The notes under the pieces were generated by a model, which saw only the letters and a list, made by a program, of their open reading frames with translations, was not told the origin of the DNA and did no database searches. A stretch of 64,000 nt of DNA from assembly GCF_003268595.1 (NCBI RefSeq), contig NZ_CP029797.1:3431501-3495500 (forward strand). Reading direction: 5' to 3'. The stretch is from Paraliobacillus zengyii (GTDB lineage: Bacteria; Bacillota; Bacilli; Bacillales; Amphibacillaceae). A program made the position numbers and the translations under genes. Shown here piece by piece: positions 44,981 to 53,017 of this stretch (position 1 is the stretch's first letter; every line of letters starts with the position of its first letter).

Positions 44981-45474
44981 GGCGATACCATCATCCTTCT
45001 ATCTTGATCATCATCTTCTTCAAAAATAATGCCATCATGCTTGTATTTCTTCAATACGAAATGCGTAGTTGTTGAAACAACGCTATCTAATGTTGATAAT
45101 TTATCTGATACAAATCGACTAATTTCCATCATTGTTTTACCTTCTACTGAAATCGATAAATCATAAGCACCAGACATCAAATAGAGGGCTTTTACTTCAG
45201 GAAATCGATAAATGCGTTCGGCCACTTTATCAAAACCAGTTCCTCTTGTTGGGGTCACCTTAACATCTATCATCGCTGTAACACCATCATACTCCAATAC
45301 TTTTGCCCAATTAACTAAAGTTGAGTATCCTAAAATAGCACTTTCTTTTTCGAGTTTTTCCATCATTTCTTTCGTTTTATCAACATCCAAATCAAGCATA
45401 CTTGCAATAGTTTCTACTTCTAAACGGCCATTTTTCTCTAAAAGTTTTAATAATTCTATTTCCTTCTCTTCCAT
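44977..45474 (-). CDS. alaR: Lrp/AsnC-family regulator of alaT
   Basis: A 165-residue regulator: an N-terminal HTH (IELLKLLEKNGRLEVETIASML) and a RAM domain with VKALYLMSGAYDLSISVEGK. It overlaps alaT by 4 bp (ATGA), so it is translated together with the enzyme. B. subtilis AlaR activates alaT; the same role is assumed. The internal ATG after TAGGTGG is the likely start. A strong inverted repeat lies about 60 bp upstream and is the obvious binding site. Confidence 0.83.
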   Translation of the reverse strand: MEEKEIELLKLLEKNGRLEVETIASMLDLDVDKTKEMMEKLEKESAILGYSTLVNWAKVLEYDGVTAMIDVKVTPTRGTGFDKVAERIYRFPEVKALYLMSGAYDLSISVEGKTMMEISRFVSDKLSTLDSVVSTTTHFVLKKYKHDGIIFEEDDDQDRRMMVSP

Positions 45475-45530
45475 GCTGTCCACCTACTTTTCTATGCTTT
45501 TCAATATTAAGATTATTTTGATAATTATAG

Positions 45531-45557
45531 CTAATCGTACTACAAAAGTACGATTAG
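45531..45557. promoter_or_regulatory. Perfect inverted repeat, candidate AlaR operator
   Basis: CTAATCGTACT (45531-45541) and AGTACGATTAG (45547-45557): an 11-bp perfect inverted repeat with a 5-bp spacer, in the gap between alaR and the divergent methyltransferase gene. Confidence 0.65.
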
Positions 45558-45642
45558 GTAAATAACCAATTAACTACGATTCCATTTTACTATGTTCTTG
45601 CATATTCTAACAGTGAATAATTACTCAGGAGGAGCAAACTTA

Positions 45643-46338
45643 ATGAAACTATCCTATACTGATATGGTTGCAATGTTTGGTATTGGCGGTGCCCACCCTG
45701 GAGGTCTGGGGATTATAAAGCAATGGGTAAAAAGGGTAAATCCAAATCCTCATCAAAGAATCTTAGATATTGGGTGTGGTACTGGACAAAGTTTACTTTA
45801 TCTCGCCGAGAATACAGCAAGTCAGATCGTTGGAATTGACCAAAATGTATTGATGCTAGAAAAATCCTCTCAACGATTAAAACAGCATCCTCATGTTAAC
45901 ATCATACAGGCAAACGCAGAGGACTTACCTTTTCCTACACAATCAATTGATCATATCATTTCCGAATCAGTTACAGCTTTCACCAAAATTAAAGTTGCAT
46001 TAAAAGAATACCAACGTGTACTGAAACATAACGGAATTCTAACGTTACTTGAAATGACGTCCAATCGCCAGTTAACTCCTGCTATACAAGATGAGATCAA
46101 ACAATTTTATGGTGTTACCGCATTAATGACTGAAGAAGGTTGGATCAATGCGTTAAAGGAAACAGGTTTTAAATCTATTGAAGTTGAAAAAATCCCTGAT
46201 TCTTTAGAAGCAGTGATTGATTTTGATCTAAACCAATCGATTGACCCTGCATATTTTGATTTAATGGCTAATCATTACAACTTAACAGAAAAGTATAAAG
46301 ATGATTTAAGCGCACGCTTATATTACTGTCGAAAATAA
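45643..46338 (+). CDS. Class I SAM-dependent methyltransferase
   Basis: A 231-residue Rossmann-fold methyltransferase. Motif I LDIGCGTGQSL (41-51), the acidic ribose-binding GIDQ (64-67), motif II-like NAEDLPFP and a C-terminal variable region. It resembles UbiE/small-molecule methyltransferases; the substrate is unknown. The frame is open 17 codons further upstream, but CAGGAGGAG fits this ATG. It is divergent from alaR and followed at 35 bp by the DUF2268 gene. Confidence 0.83.
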   Translation: MKLSYTDMVAMFGIGGAHPGGLGIIKQWVKRVNPNPHQRILDIGCGTGQSLLYLAENTASQIVGIDQNVLMLEKSSQRLKQHPHVNIIQANAEDLPFPTQSIDHIISESVTAFTKIKVALKEYQRVLKHNGILTLLEMTSNRQLTPAIQDEIKQFYGVTALMTEEGWINALKETGFKSIEVEKIPDSLEAVIDFDLNQSIDPAYFDLMANHYNLTEKYKDDLSARLYYCRK

Positions 46339-46373
46339 TCCTATAATTGAAAAGGAGGTAATATACCATTGGG

Positions 46374-47201
46374 GTGATTCAAACTAATAAATGGTTACAA
46401 AATTATTTAGCAACTAAAACAGGTAAATTTCCCGAGAACTTTGTTGTTCATATGGACACACTATGTGATCCGTTAGTTGCTTACTTTATAGATACAGATG
46501 CCCAAACAATTCAATGGCACCTTCTTCAACACGGCCTATTCTATCCTGATCCCCATGATAAACATACTATCCTTGCGATGTTTAAAAATGATTACTGGGG
46601 AATAGTTGAAGAACAATTTAATTCACTAAAACAAAGATGGAAAGGACCTGAAGTTCCGGTATTTCTTTTCCCATCGGACTTTACCAACAATCGTCTACAA
46701 GAAGAGTTTAGCGGCCTTTCTGGATTAAGCTATCCAGATAAAGTTTTTTTATTTATTAAAGATGATACCTCTCCCAAAAAACTAGAAGCTTTATTGACAC
46801 ATGAATATAGCCATGTTTATAGATTGCAATATAAGCCATTAAAAGATAAAACACTTAACTTATCTGATGCCATTGTGTTAGAAGGTATTGCAGAAATTGC
46901 TGTGCAACAATTAGTTGGCAATACCTATTTATCAAAGGCTACTGGCCTTTATACAAAAGAAGAAGCGCAATTCTATTGGAATGAATGGATAAAACCTAAT
47001 CAACATCTTGTTAAAACAAACCTTCAACATGATCAATTAATGTACGGTGGAGAAGACATACCTAAATGGGCTGGTTATAACGTAGGGTTTCATCTTGTTA
47101 AAAATTATATGGAGAACAACAACATATCTTTGTTAGAGCTATTACAGATGCCCACAGATACTATCATTGAAAAATCTGCGTTCGACAAAAATGTGCGCTA
47201 G
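46374..47201 (+). CDS. DUF2268 family predicted zinc metalloprotease
   Basis: A 275-residue protein. HEYSH (143-147) is a zinc-binding HExxH site, with a likely third ligand in VLEGIAEIAV (168-177). These are hallmarks of DUF2268, whose B. subtilis members are uncharacterised. No signal peptide, so cytosolic. The start is uncertain: GTG at this position lies 14 bases from a perfect AAAGGAGG, while an in-frame ATT two codons earlier has ideal spacing; ATT starts are rare. Probably co-transcribed with the methyltransferase gene. Confidence 0.78.
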   Translation: MIQTNKWLQNYLATKTGKFPENFVVHMDTLCDPLVAYFIDTDAQTIQWHLLQHGLFYPDPHDKHTILAMFKNDYWGIVEEQFNSLKQRWKGPEVPVFLFPSDFTNNRLQEEFSGLSGLSYPDKVFLFIKDDTSPKKLEALLTHEYSHVYRLQYKPLKDKTLNLSDAIVLEGIAEIAVQQLVGNTYLSKATGLYTKEEAQFYWNEWIKPNQHLVKTNLQHDQLMYGGEDIPKWAGYNVGFHLVKNYMENNNISLLELLQMPTDTIIEKSAFDKNVR

Positions 47202-47278
47202 CCACCCGTCACCTATCCTATACAAATTCTATACTCCTGTCATATAGTATACTAACTCGGCAGGAAAGGAGTTTGCTT

Positions 47279-47527
47279 ATGTCTCATTATCACAATCTTT
47301 GTAATAAAAACATTGGTCGTCCTGTATGTATTCGCACGATAGACGGTAGAGAGCACCGCGGTGTTATTCATCGCGTTAATGCTACACACGTTTATTTACA
47401 ACCTATGCCTTCTAATAACCTTGGTGGATATGGTTATGGATTTTGGGGTCCAGGTGCTGGATTTGGATGGGGCGTTGCCCTTGGTTCAATCGCAACGTTA
47501 GCAGTACTACCATTATTCTTCTGGTAA
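47279..47527 (+). CDS. Small two-part protein: Sm/SH3-like start, hydrophobic glycine-rich end
   Basis: An 82-residue protein I do not recognise by name. Residues 1-45 (NIGRPVCIRTIDGREHRGVI, then HVYLQPM) look like a small beta barrel of Sm or SH3 type. Residues 48-82 are Gly/Phe/Trp-rich, ending in a hydrophobic stretch (LGSIATLAVLPLFFW) that could lie in a membrane. Such proteins occur in spore-forming bacilli, so a spore or membrane role is conceivable. AAAGGAG supports the inner ATG. Strong terminator downstream. Confidence 0.6.
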   Translation: MSHYHNLCNKNIGRPVCIRTIDGREHRGVIHRVNATHVYLQPMPSNNLGGYGYGFWGPGAGFGWGVALGSIATLAVLPLFFW

Positions 47528-47543
47528 TATACCCTTTATGTAT

Positions 47544-47574
47544 AACGAGGTAGGACTGTTTGTCCCGCCTCGTT
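47544..47574. terminator. Bidirectional terminator
   Basis: AACGAGG / CCTCGTT with an inner GGAC / GTCC stem and a T tract, between the small-protein gene and the convergent HIU hydrolase gene. Confidence 0.88.
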
Positions 47575-47585
47575 TTTGTTACGTC

Positions 47586-47942
47586 TCAACTACCGCGATA
47601 AATTTGATAACCCCACGGTGATACCAATAACGGTATATGGTAATGCTCTTCCTTATTCGTAACGACAAAGCGAACCGGAATCTCTTCAAGAAAATGTGGT
47701 TCTTCTAAATCCATTCCTTTCCTTCTAAAATAGGAACCAATATAAAAGACTAATTCATATTGTGCTTGCTGTAATTCTGCTGTAGTTAATAATGGACTAT
47801 CTAAACGGCCATCAGCATTTGTAACAACACTTTTGCGTATTGCCTTTATATTATTAGCTACAATTTCATATAATTCTATTTTAACATTATTTGCTGGCTT
47901 TCCATGTGTTAAATCTAATATATGCGTAGTTAATCCCGCCAT
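47586..47942 (-). CDS. pucM: 5-hydroxyisourate hydrolase
   Basis: A 118-residue transthyretin-like enzyme that hydrolyses 5-hydroxyisourate to OHCU, the step after uricase. Signature ends are intact: LTTHILDLTHGKPA at the N-terminus with catalytic His, the RLDSPLL and HYHIPLLVSP strands, and the C-terminal YRGS. It follows the OHCU decarboxylase gene by 15 bp. The ribosome site AAAGGAG is good. No uricase is fused to or next to it. Confidence 0.95.
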   Translation of the reverse strand: MAGLTTHILDLTHGKPANNVKIELYEIVANNIKAIRKSVVTNADGRLDSPLLTTAELQQAQYELVFYIGSYFRRKGMDLEEPHFLEEIPVRFVVTNKEEHYHIPLLVSPWGYQIYRGS

Positions 47943-47957
47943 TGGTAATCTCCTTTA

Positions 47958-48458
47958 CTATGATTGCTTGATTTTCTCTTTTAACCGTAAGAAGGCAATT
48001 TTATTTATTTCTGTTAATGCTATTTCAAACTCTTCCTCTTTGGGTTGTAGGAATCGTTTTTCCATCGTTTGATAAATAATTGACTTATCCATACCCTTAA
48101 CAGCAATAATAAATGGAAATCCGAATTTATCCATATAGGCTTTGTTTAATTTTAAAAAGGAAGCTAATTCATTCTCCGTTAAATCTTGCAAGCCTGCACC
48201 CTGCTGTTCCTTAGTCGATGCATCACTCATCTTTATTTTATTTCCTAAATTTGGGTGCGCGCGCATTAATTCCAGCTTTTCTTGTTTTGGGACATTTCCT
48301 ACCACTTCCGACATTCTCTCAAATAATTGGTCAAAAGACGCAAACGGACGAAATACCTCCACTTTCTTTGCAACCCACGGTGATTTTTCAAAGATGCCAC
48401 CTAACAATTCAATAAAATCCTCATTTGATAATTGATTGACTTCCTCTATTTGCAGCAT
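47958..48458 (-). CDS. OHCU decarboxylase (stand-alone)
   Basis: A 166-residue enzyme that decarboxylates OHCU to (S)-allantoin. The catalytic His68 in RAHPNLG, the following Glu/Gln region (STKEQQGAG) and the FPFIIAVKG strand are all present. In B. subtilis this domain is the N-terminal half of bifunctional PucL, fused to uricase. Here the gene stops after the decarboxylase domain, and no uricase follows. First gene of a two-gene unit with pucM; a palindromic operator candidate precedes it. Confidence 0.93.
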   Translation of the reverse strand: MLQIEEVNQLSNEDFIELLGGIFEKSPWVAKKVEVFRPFASFDQLFERMSEVVGNVPKQEKLELMRAHPNLGNKIKMSDASTKEQQGAGLQDLTENELASFLKLNKAYMDKFGFPFIIAVKGMDKSIIYQTMEKRFLQPKEEEFEIALTEINKIAFLRLKEKIKQS

Positions 48459-48520
48459 TTGCTCATCTCCCCCACCAGATACGGATAATCTCTCTTAGTT
48501 TATACTATTACTACTATCTT

Positions 48521-48589
48521 ATAGACAATTCTGAAAATAGTCATTGTCTATTACATACAATAGACAATCTTTTTATTGATCGTATTATA
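48521..48589 (-). promoter_or_regulatory. Palindromic operator candidate and promoter of the OHCU decarboxylase unit
   Basis: ATTGTCTATT (48543-48552) and AATAGACAAT (48559-48568) form a perfect 10-bp inverted repeat. A third half-site ATAGACAAT is at 48521-48529. A TATAAT -10 lies at 48584-48589 (minus strand), so the palindrome sits just downstream of the start of transcription. The half-site resembles the CNTTGGTTAA PucR motif only loosely. Confidence 0.5.
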
Positions 48590-48613
48590 CAATCGACCCT
48601 CAAAAAGGTTTGC

Positions 48614-50230
48614 TTATAACTCTAAAATGGTTTGCATCCGCAATGCTAAACGTACACGCAAGGAAAAATCCGGGTCTGTGAGAGGATGCCCGATAATTTC
48701 CTCGCACTTTTCTAATCGATAAACAACTGTATTACGATGTACATATAATTGTTTCGCAGTCTCAGAGATTTGGCAATGAGATTCCAAATAAACAAACAAT
48801 GTTTGTAACAACGTTTGGCGATCATGTTGTGTCGGTTTAGCTAGGTCTTTTAATGTATTATGATAAAAGTCTACTAAATCATTTTCAGGTAGCATGCGTA
48901 AAAGCTCCAGTACATCCTTTGTTTGATAATATTGCATAAATCCTTTTTTTCCCGCTAATTGTCCAGCTTTCAGCGCATCTTGTGCTTCTGTGAAACTTGC
49001 TTTCACTTGAATGAAACCACGTGCTAAATTGCTAATACCAAAAGAAAGTAAATGATCAAATCGATCTAATATCTTTGTTTGAATGGTAGTTAACGCTTCT
49101 GTAATAACTGTATTTATTTCCATATGCACAGCATCTGCTTCAAATAACAAGACTACCAAATCACCTCTTGTAAAAAGATGTATCGATAATGGTAAACCGT
49201 CTAATTCTTCTTCGATAAATTCATAGATGGTGTCCATTTTACGTTGATTACTTGTAAAACTTTTTGTAGAGCCTAATTTATCAACTTTTCCTATAGTACA
49301 TAGATAATAACTATCACTTTGTAGTGCAAATTCCTTTGCACGATTCAATGCCTCTTGATCTGAAGTAAAGCGATTTTCTGTAAAGTGAAAGAAAAATTCA
49401 TTTCGGATTCTACGTTCATAATGCTTCAATGCATTTTCCTTCATCAATTCGAACGAAATAACATTAGCAGCTTGTTCTAATGTCAACATTTCTGCATGAT
49501 GATCTGGACGAACATGTCCAAATATAATCAAATAGCCAGCTATTTTTTCATACGTATAAACAGCAGAAACCGTATACGTTTGTTTCTTTTCCATAGTTGA
49601 AAAGGTAAACAAAGAAGTTTTTGGAAAATATGCACTTAAATTATTTGAATAAAAATTGTCTATCACTTCACTTATTACATCACTTTTCTCTGAGCTAGCA
49701 ATTGTTTTTCCGTAAGGATCCACAAGAACCACGGGAGAACGAATTAATTCTGTTACATGCAGCAATAATTTTTGAATGCCTTTTCCACTCATAATATGAT
49801 CAGAAAATTGCTTATGCGTATCCAATGCAAACCTTAGCTCATCTGTTCTTTTATCCAAAATACTACTTAATGTTTGATTAACAATATCCCCAAGTGATGT
49901 ATCTATTGGTAATTCAATAATAGGAAACTTCAACTCGTTAGCAAGCGCTTTCACTTCATTTGGGATTTCCATTAAAAATCGCTGTGTTTTAATCCCTAAA
50001 GCAGCACAGCCTTTTTTATCCATTGCAACAATTAAATCTAACAGAAGTTGTGGGTCATCTTTTACATGATAAGCTGTAGTTACCAATAACTCATTTGGCT
50101 TCAAATAATTACTTATATCAGGAGCATCCATCATATTAACATGTAAGATCTCATTTTCTTCCCCATCTAATCCCGCAATGATACTACAACCAGCTAAGGC
50201 CGGAATTTTCAAAGCTTCAGCTATATTCAT
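48614..50230 (-). CDS. pucR: Purine catabolism regulator PucR
   Basis: A 538-residue regulator, the size of B. subtilis PucR. The N-terminal PucR domain has LKPNELLVTTAYHVKDDP and MDKKGCAALGIK; a GAF/CdaR-like middle follows; the C-terminal HTH_30 is SETAKQLYVHRNTVVYRLEK. It should induce the surrounding puc genes in response to purine breakdown products such as allantoin. It is divergent from the allantoate amidohydrolase gene (257 bp shared control region). Ribosome site AAGGAGATG. Only about one third alike by eye to the PucR-type protein at 35 kb. Confidence 0.9.
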   Translation of the reverse strand: MNIAEALKIPALAGCSIIAGLDGEENEILHVNMMDAPDISNYLKPNELLVTTAYHVKDDPQLLLDLIVAMDKKGCAALGIKTQRFLMEIPNEVKALANELKFPIIELPIDTSLGDIVNQTLSSILDKRTDELRFALDTHKQFSDHIMSGKGIQKLLLHVTELIRSPVVLVDPYGKTIASSEKSDVISEVIDNFYSNNLSAYFPKTSLFTFSTMEKKQTYTVSAVYTYEKIAGYLIIFGHVRPDHHAEMLTLEQAANVISFELMKENALKHYERRIRNEFFFHFTENRFTSDQEALNRAKEFALQSDSYYLCTIGKVDKLGSTKSFTSNQRKMDTIYEFIEEELDGLPLSIHLFTRGDLVVLLFEADAVHMEINTVITEALTTIQTKILDRFDHLLSFGISNLARGFIQVKASFTEAQDALKAGQLAGKKGFMQYYQTKDVLELLRMLPENDLVDFYHNTLKDLAKPTQHDRQTLLQTLFVYLESHCQISETAKQLYVHRNTVVYRLEKCEEIIGHPLTDPDFSLRVRLALRMQTILEL

Positions 50231-50332
50231 ATCAACATCTCCTTAAATATAAAACGTAACCGTATAGGTATAATTATCTATTCTATCACAATAGTTTGAA
50301 CTTTTGTTTATTCTGCATAACAAATTAGCCTT

Positions 50333-50352
50333 ATTAGCACATTATTGCTAAT
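50333..50352. promoter_or_regulatory. Inverted repeat in the pucR / allantoate amidohydrolase control region
   Basis: ATTAGCA (50333-50339) and TGCTAAT (50346-50352), 6-bp spacer. A candidate operator for PucR or another regulator; no consensus known to me fits exactly. Confidence 0.4.
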
Positions 50353-50408
50353 GAACAAAAGGAGACATATTGGTAAACTACATATTAAAGGCTTAATTGC
50401 TAGTTGAA

Positions 50409-50456
50409 CCCTCCAGTGTAATAGCGTGCTTATACGCTCGTTTCCTTTGTGGAGGT
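50409..50456 (+). promoter_or_regulatory. Structured leader element before the allantoate amidohydrolase gene
   Basis: CCTCCA (50410-50415) pairs with TGGAGG (50450-50455), enclosing a hairpin AGCGT (50423-50427) / ACGCT (50434-50438). There is no T tract, so it is not an intrinsic terminator. It ends 18 bp before the ribosome site and could be a regulatory RNA fold or a protein site. It matches no riboswitch class I know. Confidence 0.4.
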
Positions 50457-50487
50457 CATACGATATATAGAATAGGAGGCCATATAA

Positions 50488-51732
50488 TTGGTTATCAAAT
50501 CAAGCCACGAAGTAAAAGTTACAGATGTGGAACAGATGGTTAAGTGGTTAGCTTCTTTCGGGCAATCAGCTGAGGGTGGTACTAATCGTTTATTATATAA
50601 TGAAGCATGGATCGAGGCACAACAAGAATTAGAGCAAACAATGCAAGGTTTCGGATTAGCAACACATTTCGATGCGGTCGGAAATTTATTCGGAAAATTA
50701 GCTGGTACCAACACAGAAGAAAAAGCAATTATAACAGGCTCCCATATTGATACCGTTACAAACGGTGGTGTCTATGATGGCGTTTACGGTATTATAGCAA
50801 GTTTACTAGCGACGCAACGTTTGTATCAACGCTATGGATCACCTAAGAAAACGATTGAAGTCCTTTCCTTATGTGAAGAAGAAGGAAGTCGTTTCCCTAT
50901 TACTTTTTGGGGATCCGGTAATATTACTGGAAAATATCAGATAGAAGATGGCGAGCGCATTAAGGATAACGAGAACACCATTTTGTTAGAAGCAATGAAC
51001 AATGCAGGCGTTGCAAACAAAAATCAAAAATCAGCTTATCGTAACGATATTGCTTGCTTTATCGAATTACACATTGAACAAGGAAAGGTTCTCGAAAGTA
51101 CGAATAAATCAATTGGTGCAGTTAGCCATATTGTCGGACAACGCCGCTTCGCTATCAACGTTATTGGAGAAAGTAATCATGCGGGTACAACCCCAATGCC
51201 ACTCCGTAGAGATGCAATGGCCATAACCGCTGAAATCATTCATTTTATTACCGTTGAAGCAAAATTATTTGATCCCGATCTGGTTGCTACAGTTGGACAA
51301 TTAAACACAAAGCCGAATACCTCAAACGTTATTGCAGGTGAAGTAGATTTCAGTCTTGATATAAGACACTTTGATGAGACCATCTTAGATCAATTTTATC
51401 AGAAACTCACTTTATTTATCGAAGAACTAGCAAACCTTCATAAAATGGAGATAAACTGTTCTCAATGGTTAAACGCAAAACCTGTTGCAATGGACAAGGA
51501 AATGACGAAATTGGTGGAGGAAATCGCCACGGAACAATCAATTCCGTATAAATCAATGATTAGTGGGGCTGGACACGATGCACAAATGTTCGGCAAATTT
51601 TATCCTACTGCCTTAATTTTTGTCCCAAGTAAAGATGGTATTAGTCATTCACCAAAAGAGTTTACAAGTAAAAAAGATTTAGAGAATGGTGTTGATATAT
51701 TAACTGAACTTTTATATCGACTAGCTTATTAA
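50488..51732 (+). CDS. pucF: Allantoate amidohydrolase
   Basis: A 414-residue M20-type di-metal hydrolase that releases CO2 and NH3 from allantoate to give (S)-ureidoglycine. Seen: GSHIDTVTNGGVYDG with metal ligands, CEEEGSRFP, IELHIEQGKVLE and GAGHDAQMFG. It is first in the pucF-pucG-allB unit; the next gene begins 15 bp downstream, and that gene handles ureidoglycine. The start codon is TTG with AGGAGG eight bases before it. Beta-ureidopropionase or N-carbamoyl amino acid hydrolase are the usual misannotations; the context rules them out. Confidence 0.92.
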   Translation: MVIKSSHEVKVTDVEQMVKWLASFGQSAEGGTNRLLYNEAWIEAQQELEQTMQGFGLATHFDAVGNLFGKLAGTNTEEKAIITGSHIDTVTNGGVYDGVYGIIASLLATQRLYQRYGSPKKTIEVLSLCEEEGSRFPITFWGSGNITGKYQIEDGERIKDNENTILLEAMNNAGVANKNQKSAYRNDIACFIELHIEQGKVLESTNKSIGAVSHIVGQRRFAINVIGESNHAGTTPMPLRRDAMAITAEIIHFITVEAKLFDPDLVATVGQLNTKPNTSNVIAGEVDFSLDIRHFDETILDQFYQKLTLFIEELANLHKMEINCSQWLNAKPVAMDKEMTKLVEEIATEQSIPYKSMISGAGHDAQMFGKFYPTALIFVPSKDGISHSPKEFTSKKDLENGVDILTELLYRLAY

Positions 51733-51747
51733 TAGGAGGAAAAACAA

Positions 51748-52998
51748 ATGACTTATCACGAATTAAATATGCCACTCCGTACCATTATGACTCCTGGACC
51801 AGTTGAAGTTGATCCACGTGTGCTTCGCGCAATGGCAACACCAATTGTTGGTCAGTTTGATCCTTCCTTCACATCTGCTATGAATGAGGTAATGGGTATG
51901 TTACGGGAAGTTTTCCAGACTGAAAACCAATGGGCTTTTCCTGTTGATGGCACATCAAGAAGTGGCATCGAAGCTCTTCTATGTAGCGTTATCGAGCCTG
52001 GTGATAAAGTATTAGTTCCGATTTTCGGTAGATTTGGCCACTTACTTACTGAGATTTGTGAACGCTACGGTGCAGAAGTTCATACGATGACATGCCCCTG
52101 GGGAGAAGTTTTCAACCAAACTGATATCATTGAATTTATCAAGAATATTAATCCGAAAATTGTTGCGATTGTACATGGAGAAACATCAACTGGGTGTATG
52201 CAACCGCTTGATCAAATTGGAAAAGCATGCCGAGAATTAGACGCTTTATTACTAGTTGATGCAGTCGCCTCAATTGGCGGTGTCGAGATAAAAGTGGATG
52301 AATGGTATATTGACGGATTAATAGGCGGAACACAAAAGTGTCTATCTATCCCCTCAGGCATGGCACCGATAACATATAATAATAGGATAGAAGCTGTTCT
52401 TAACAAACGAAAGAAAGTTGAAAGTGGCATAGCAACAGAAGAAGACCGACTTCAAGAAGCTAACAACACAAGCAGCTTTATTAAAAGTAATTACTTAGAT
52501 GTAAGCATGTTACAAGATTATTGGGGTCCGCGTCGTTTAAATCATCATACAGAAGCCACTTCGATGGTTTACGCACTTCATGAAGGCCTAAGAATTGTTT
52601 TAGAAGAAGGATTAGAAACGCGATTTGCACGTCACAAAGAACATGAAAAAGCACTTATTGCAGGTATTAAAGCAATGGGATTAGAATTATATGGTGATCC
52701 TTCTTGTAAATTACCTACCGTTACTTGTATTACTGTACCAAATGGTATCGATCCTGAATCCGTGCGGAAAATGTTACTTGACCATTTCGGTATTGAAATC
52801 GCGAAATCATTCGGTCCACTAGAAGGCAAGATCTGGCGTATTGGTACAATGGGCTATAGCTGTCGAAAAGAAAACATCTTAGCTGTACTGAGTGCATTAG
52901 AAGCTGTTTTAGTTCGTCACAGTGCTCCAATAAAAGTCGGAAAAGGTTTACAGGCCGCGCTTGATGTCTATCAAGCAGAAAGCATCGTAACATCTTAA
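51748..52998 (+). CDS. pucG: (S)-ureidoglycine--glyoxylate aminotransferase
   Basis: A 416-residue fold-type I PLP enzyme that moves the amino group of ureidoglycine to glyoxylate, giving glycine and oxalurate. It resembles serine-pyruvate aminotransferases: MTPGPVEVDPRVL at the N-terminus, DGTSRSGIEALL around the phosphate, LLVDAVASIGG, and the PLP lysine K197 in GGTQKCLSIPSG. Position between the allantoate amidohydrolase and allantoinase genes supports the PucG call. AGGAGG ribosome site. The C-terminal roughly 20 residues (from KVGKGLQAALDVY) are a family-typical tail. Confidence 0.93.
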   Translation: MTYHELNMPLRTIMTPGPVEVDPRVLRAMATPIVGQFDPSFTSAMNEVMGMLREVFQTENQWAFPVDGTSRSGIEALLCSVIEPGDKVLVPIFGRFGHLLTEICERYGAEVHTMTCPWGEVFNQTDIIEFIKNINPKIVAIVHGETSTGCMQPLDQIGKACRELDALLLVDAVASIGGVEIKVDEWYIDGLIGGTQKCLSIPSGMAPITYNNRIEAVLNKRKKVESGIATEEDRLQEANNTSSFIKSNYLDVSMLQDYWGPRRLNHHTEATSMVYALHEGLRIVLEEGLETRFARHKEHEKALIAGIKAMGLELYGDPSCKLPTVTCITVPNGIDPESVRKMLLDHFGIEIAKSFGPLEGKIWRIGTMGYSCRKENILAVLSALEAVLVRHSAPIKVGKGLQAALDVYQAESIVTS

Positions 52999-53017
52999 CA
53001 TTGGAGGAAAATTAAAT

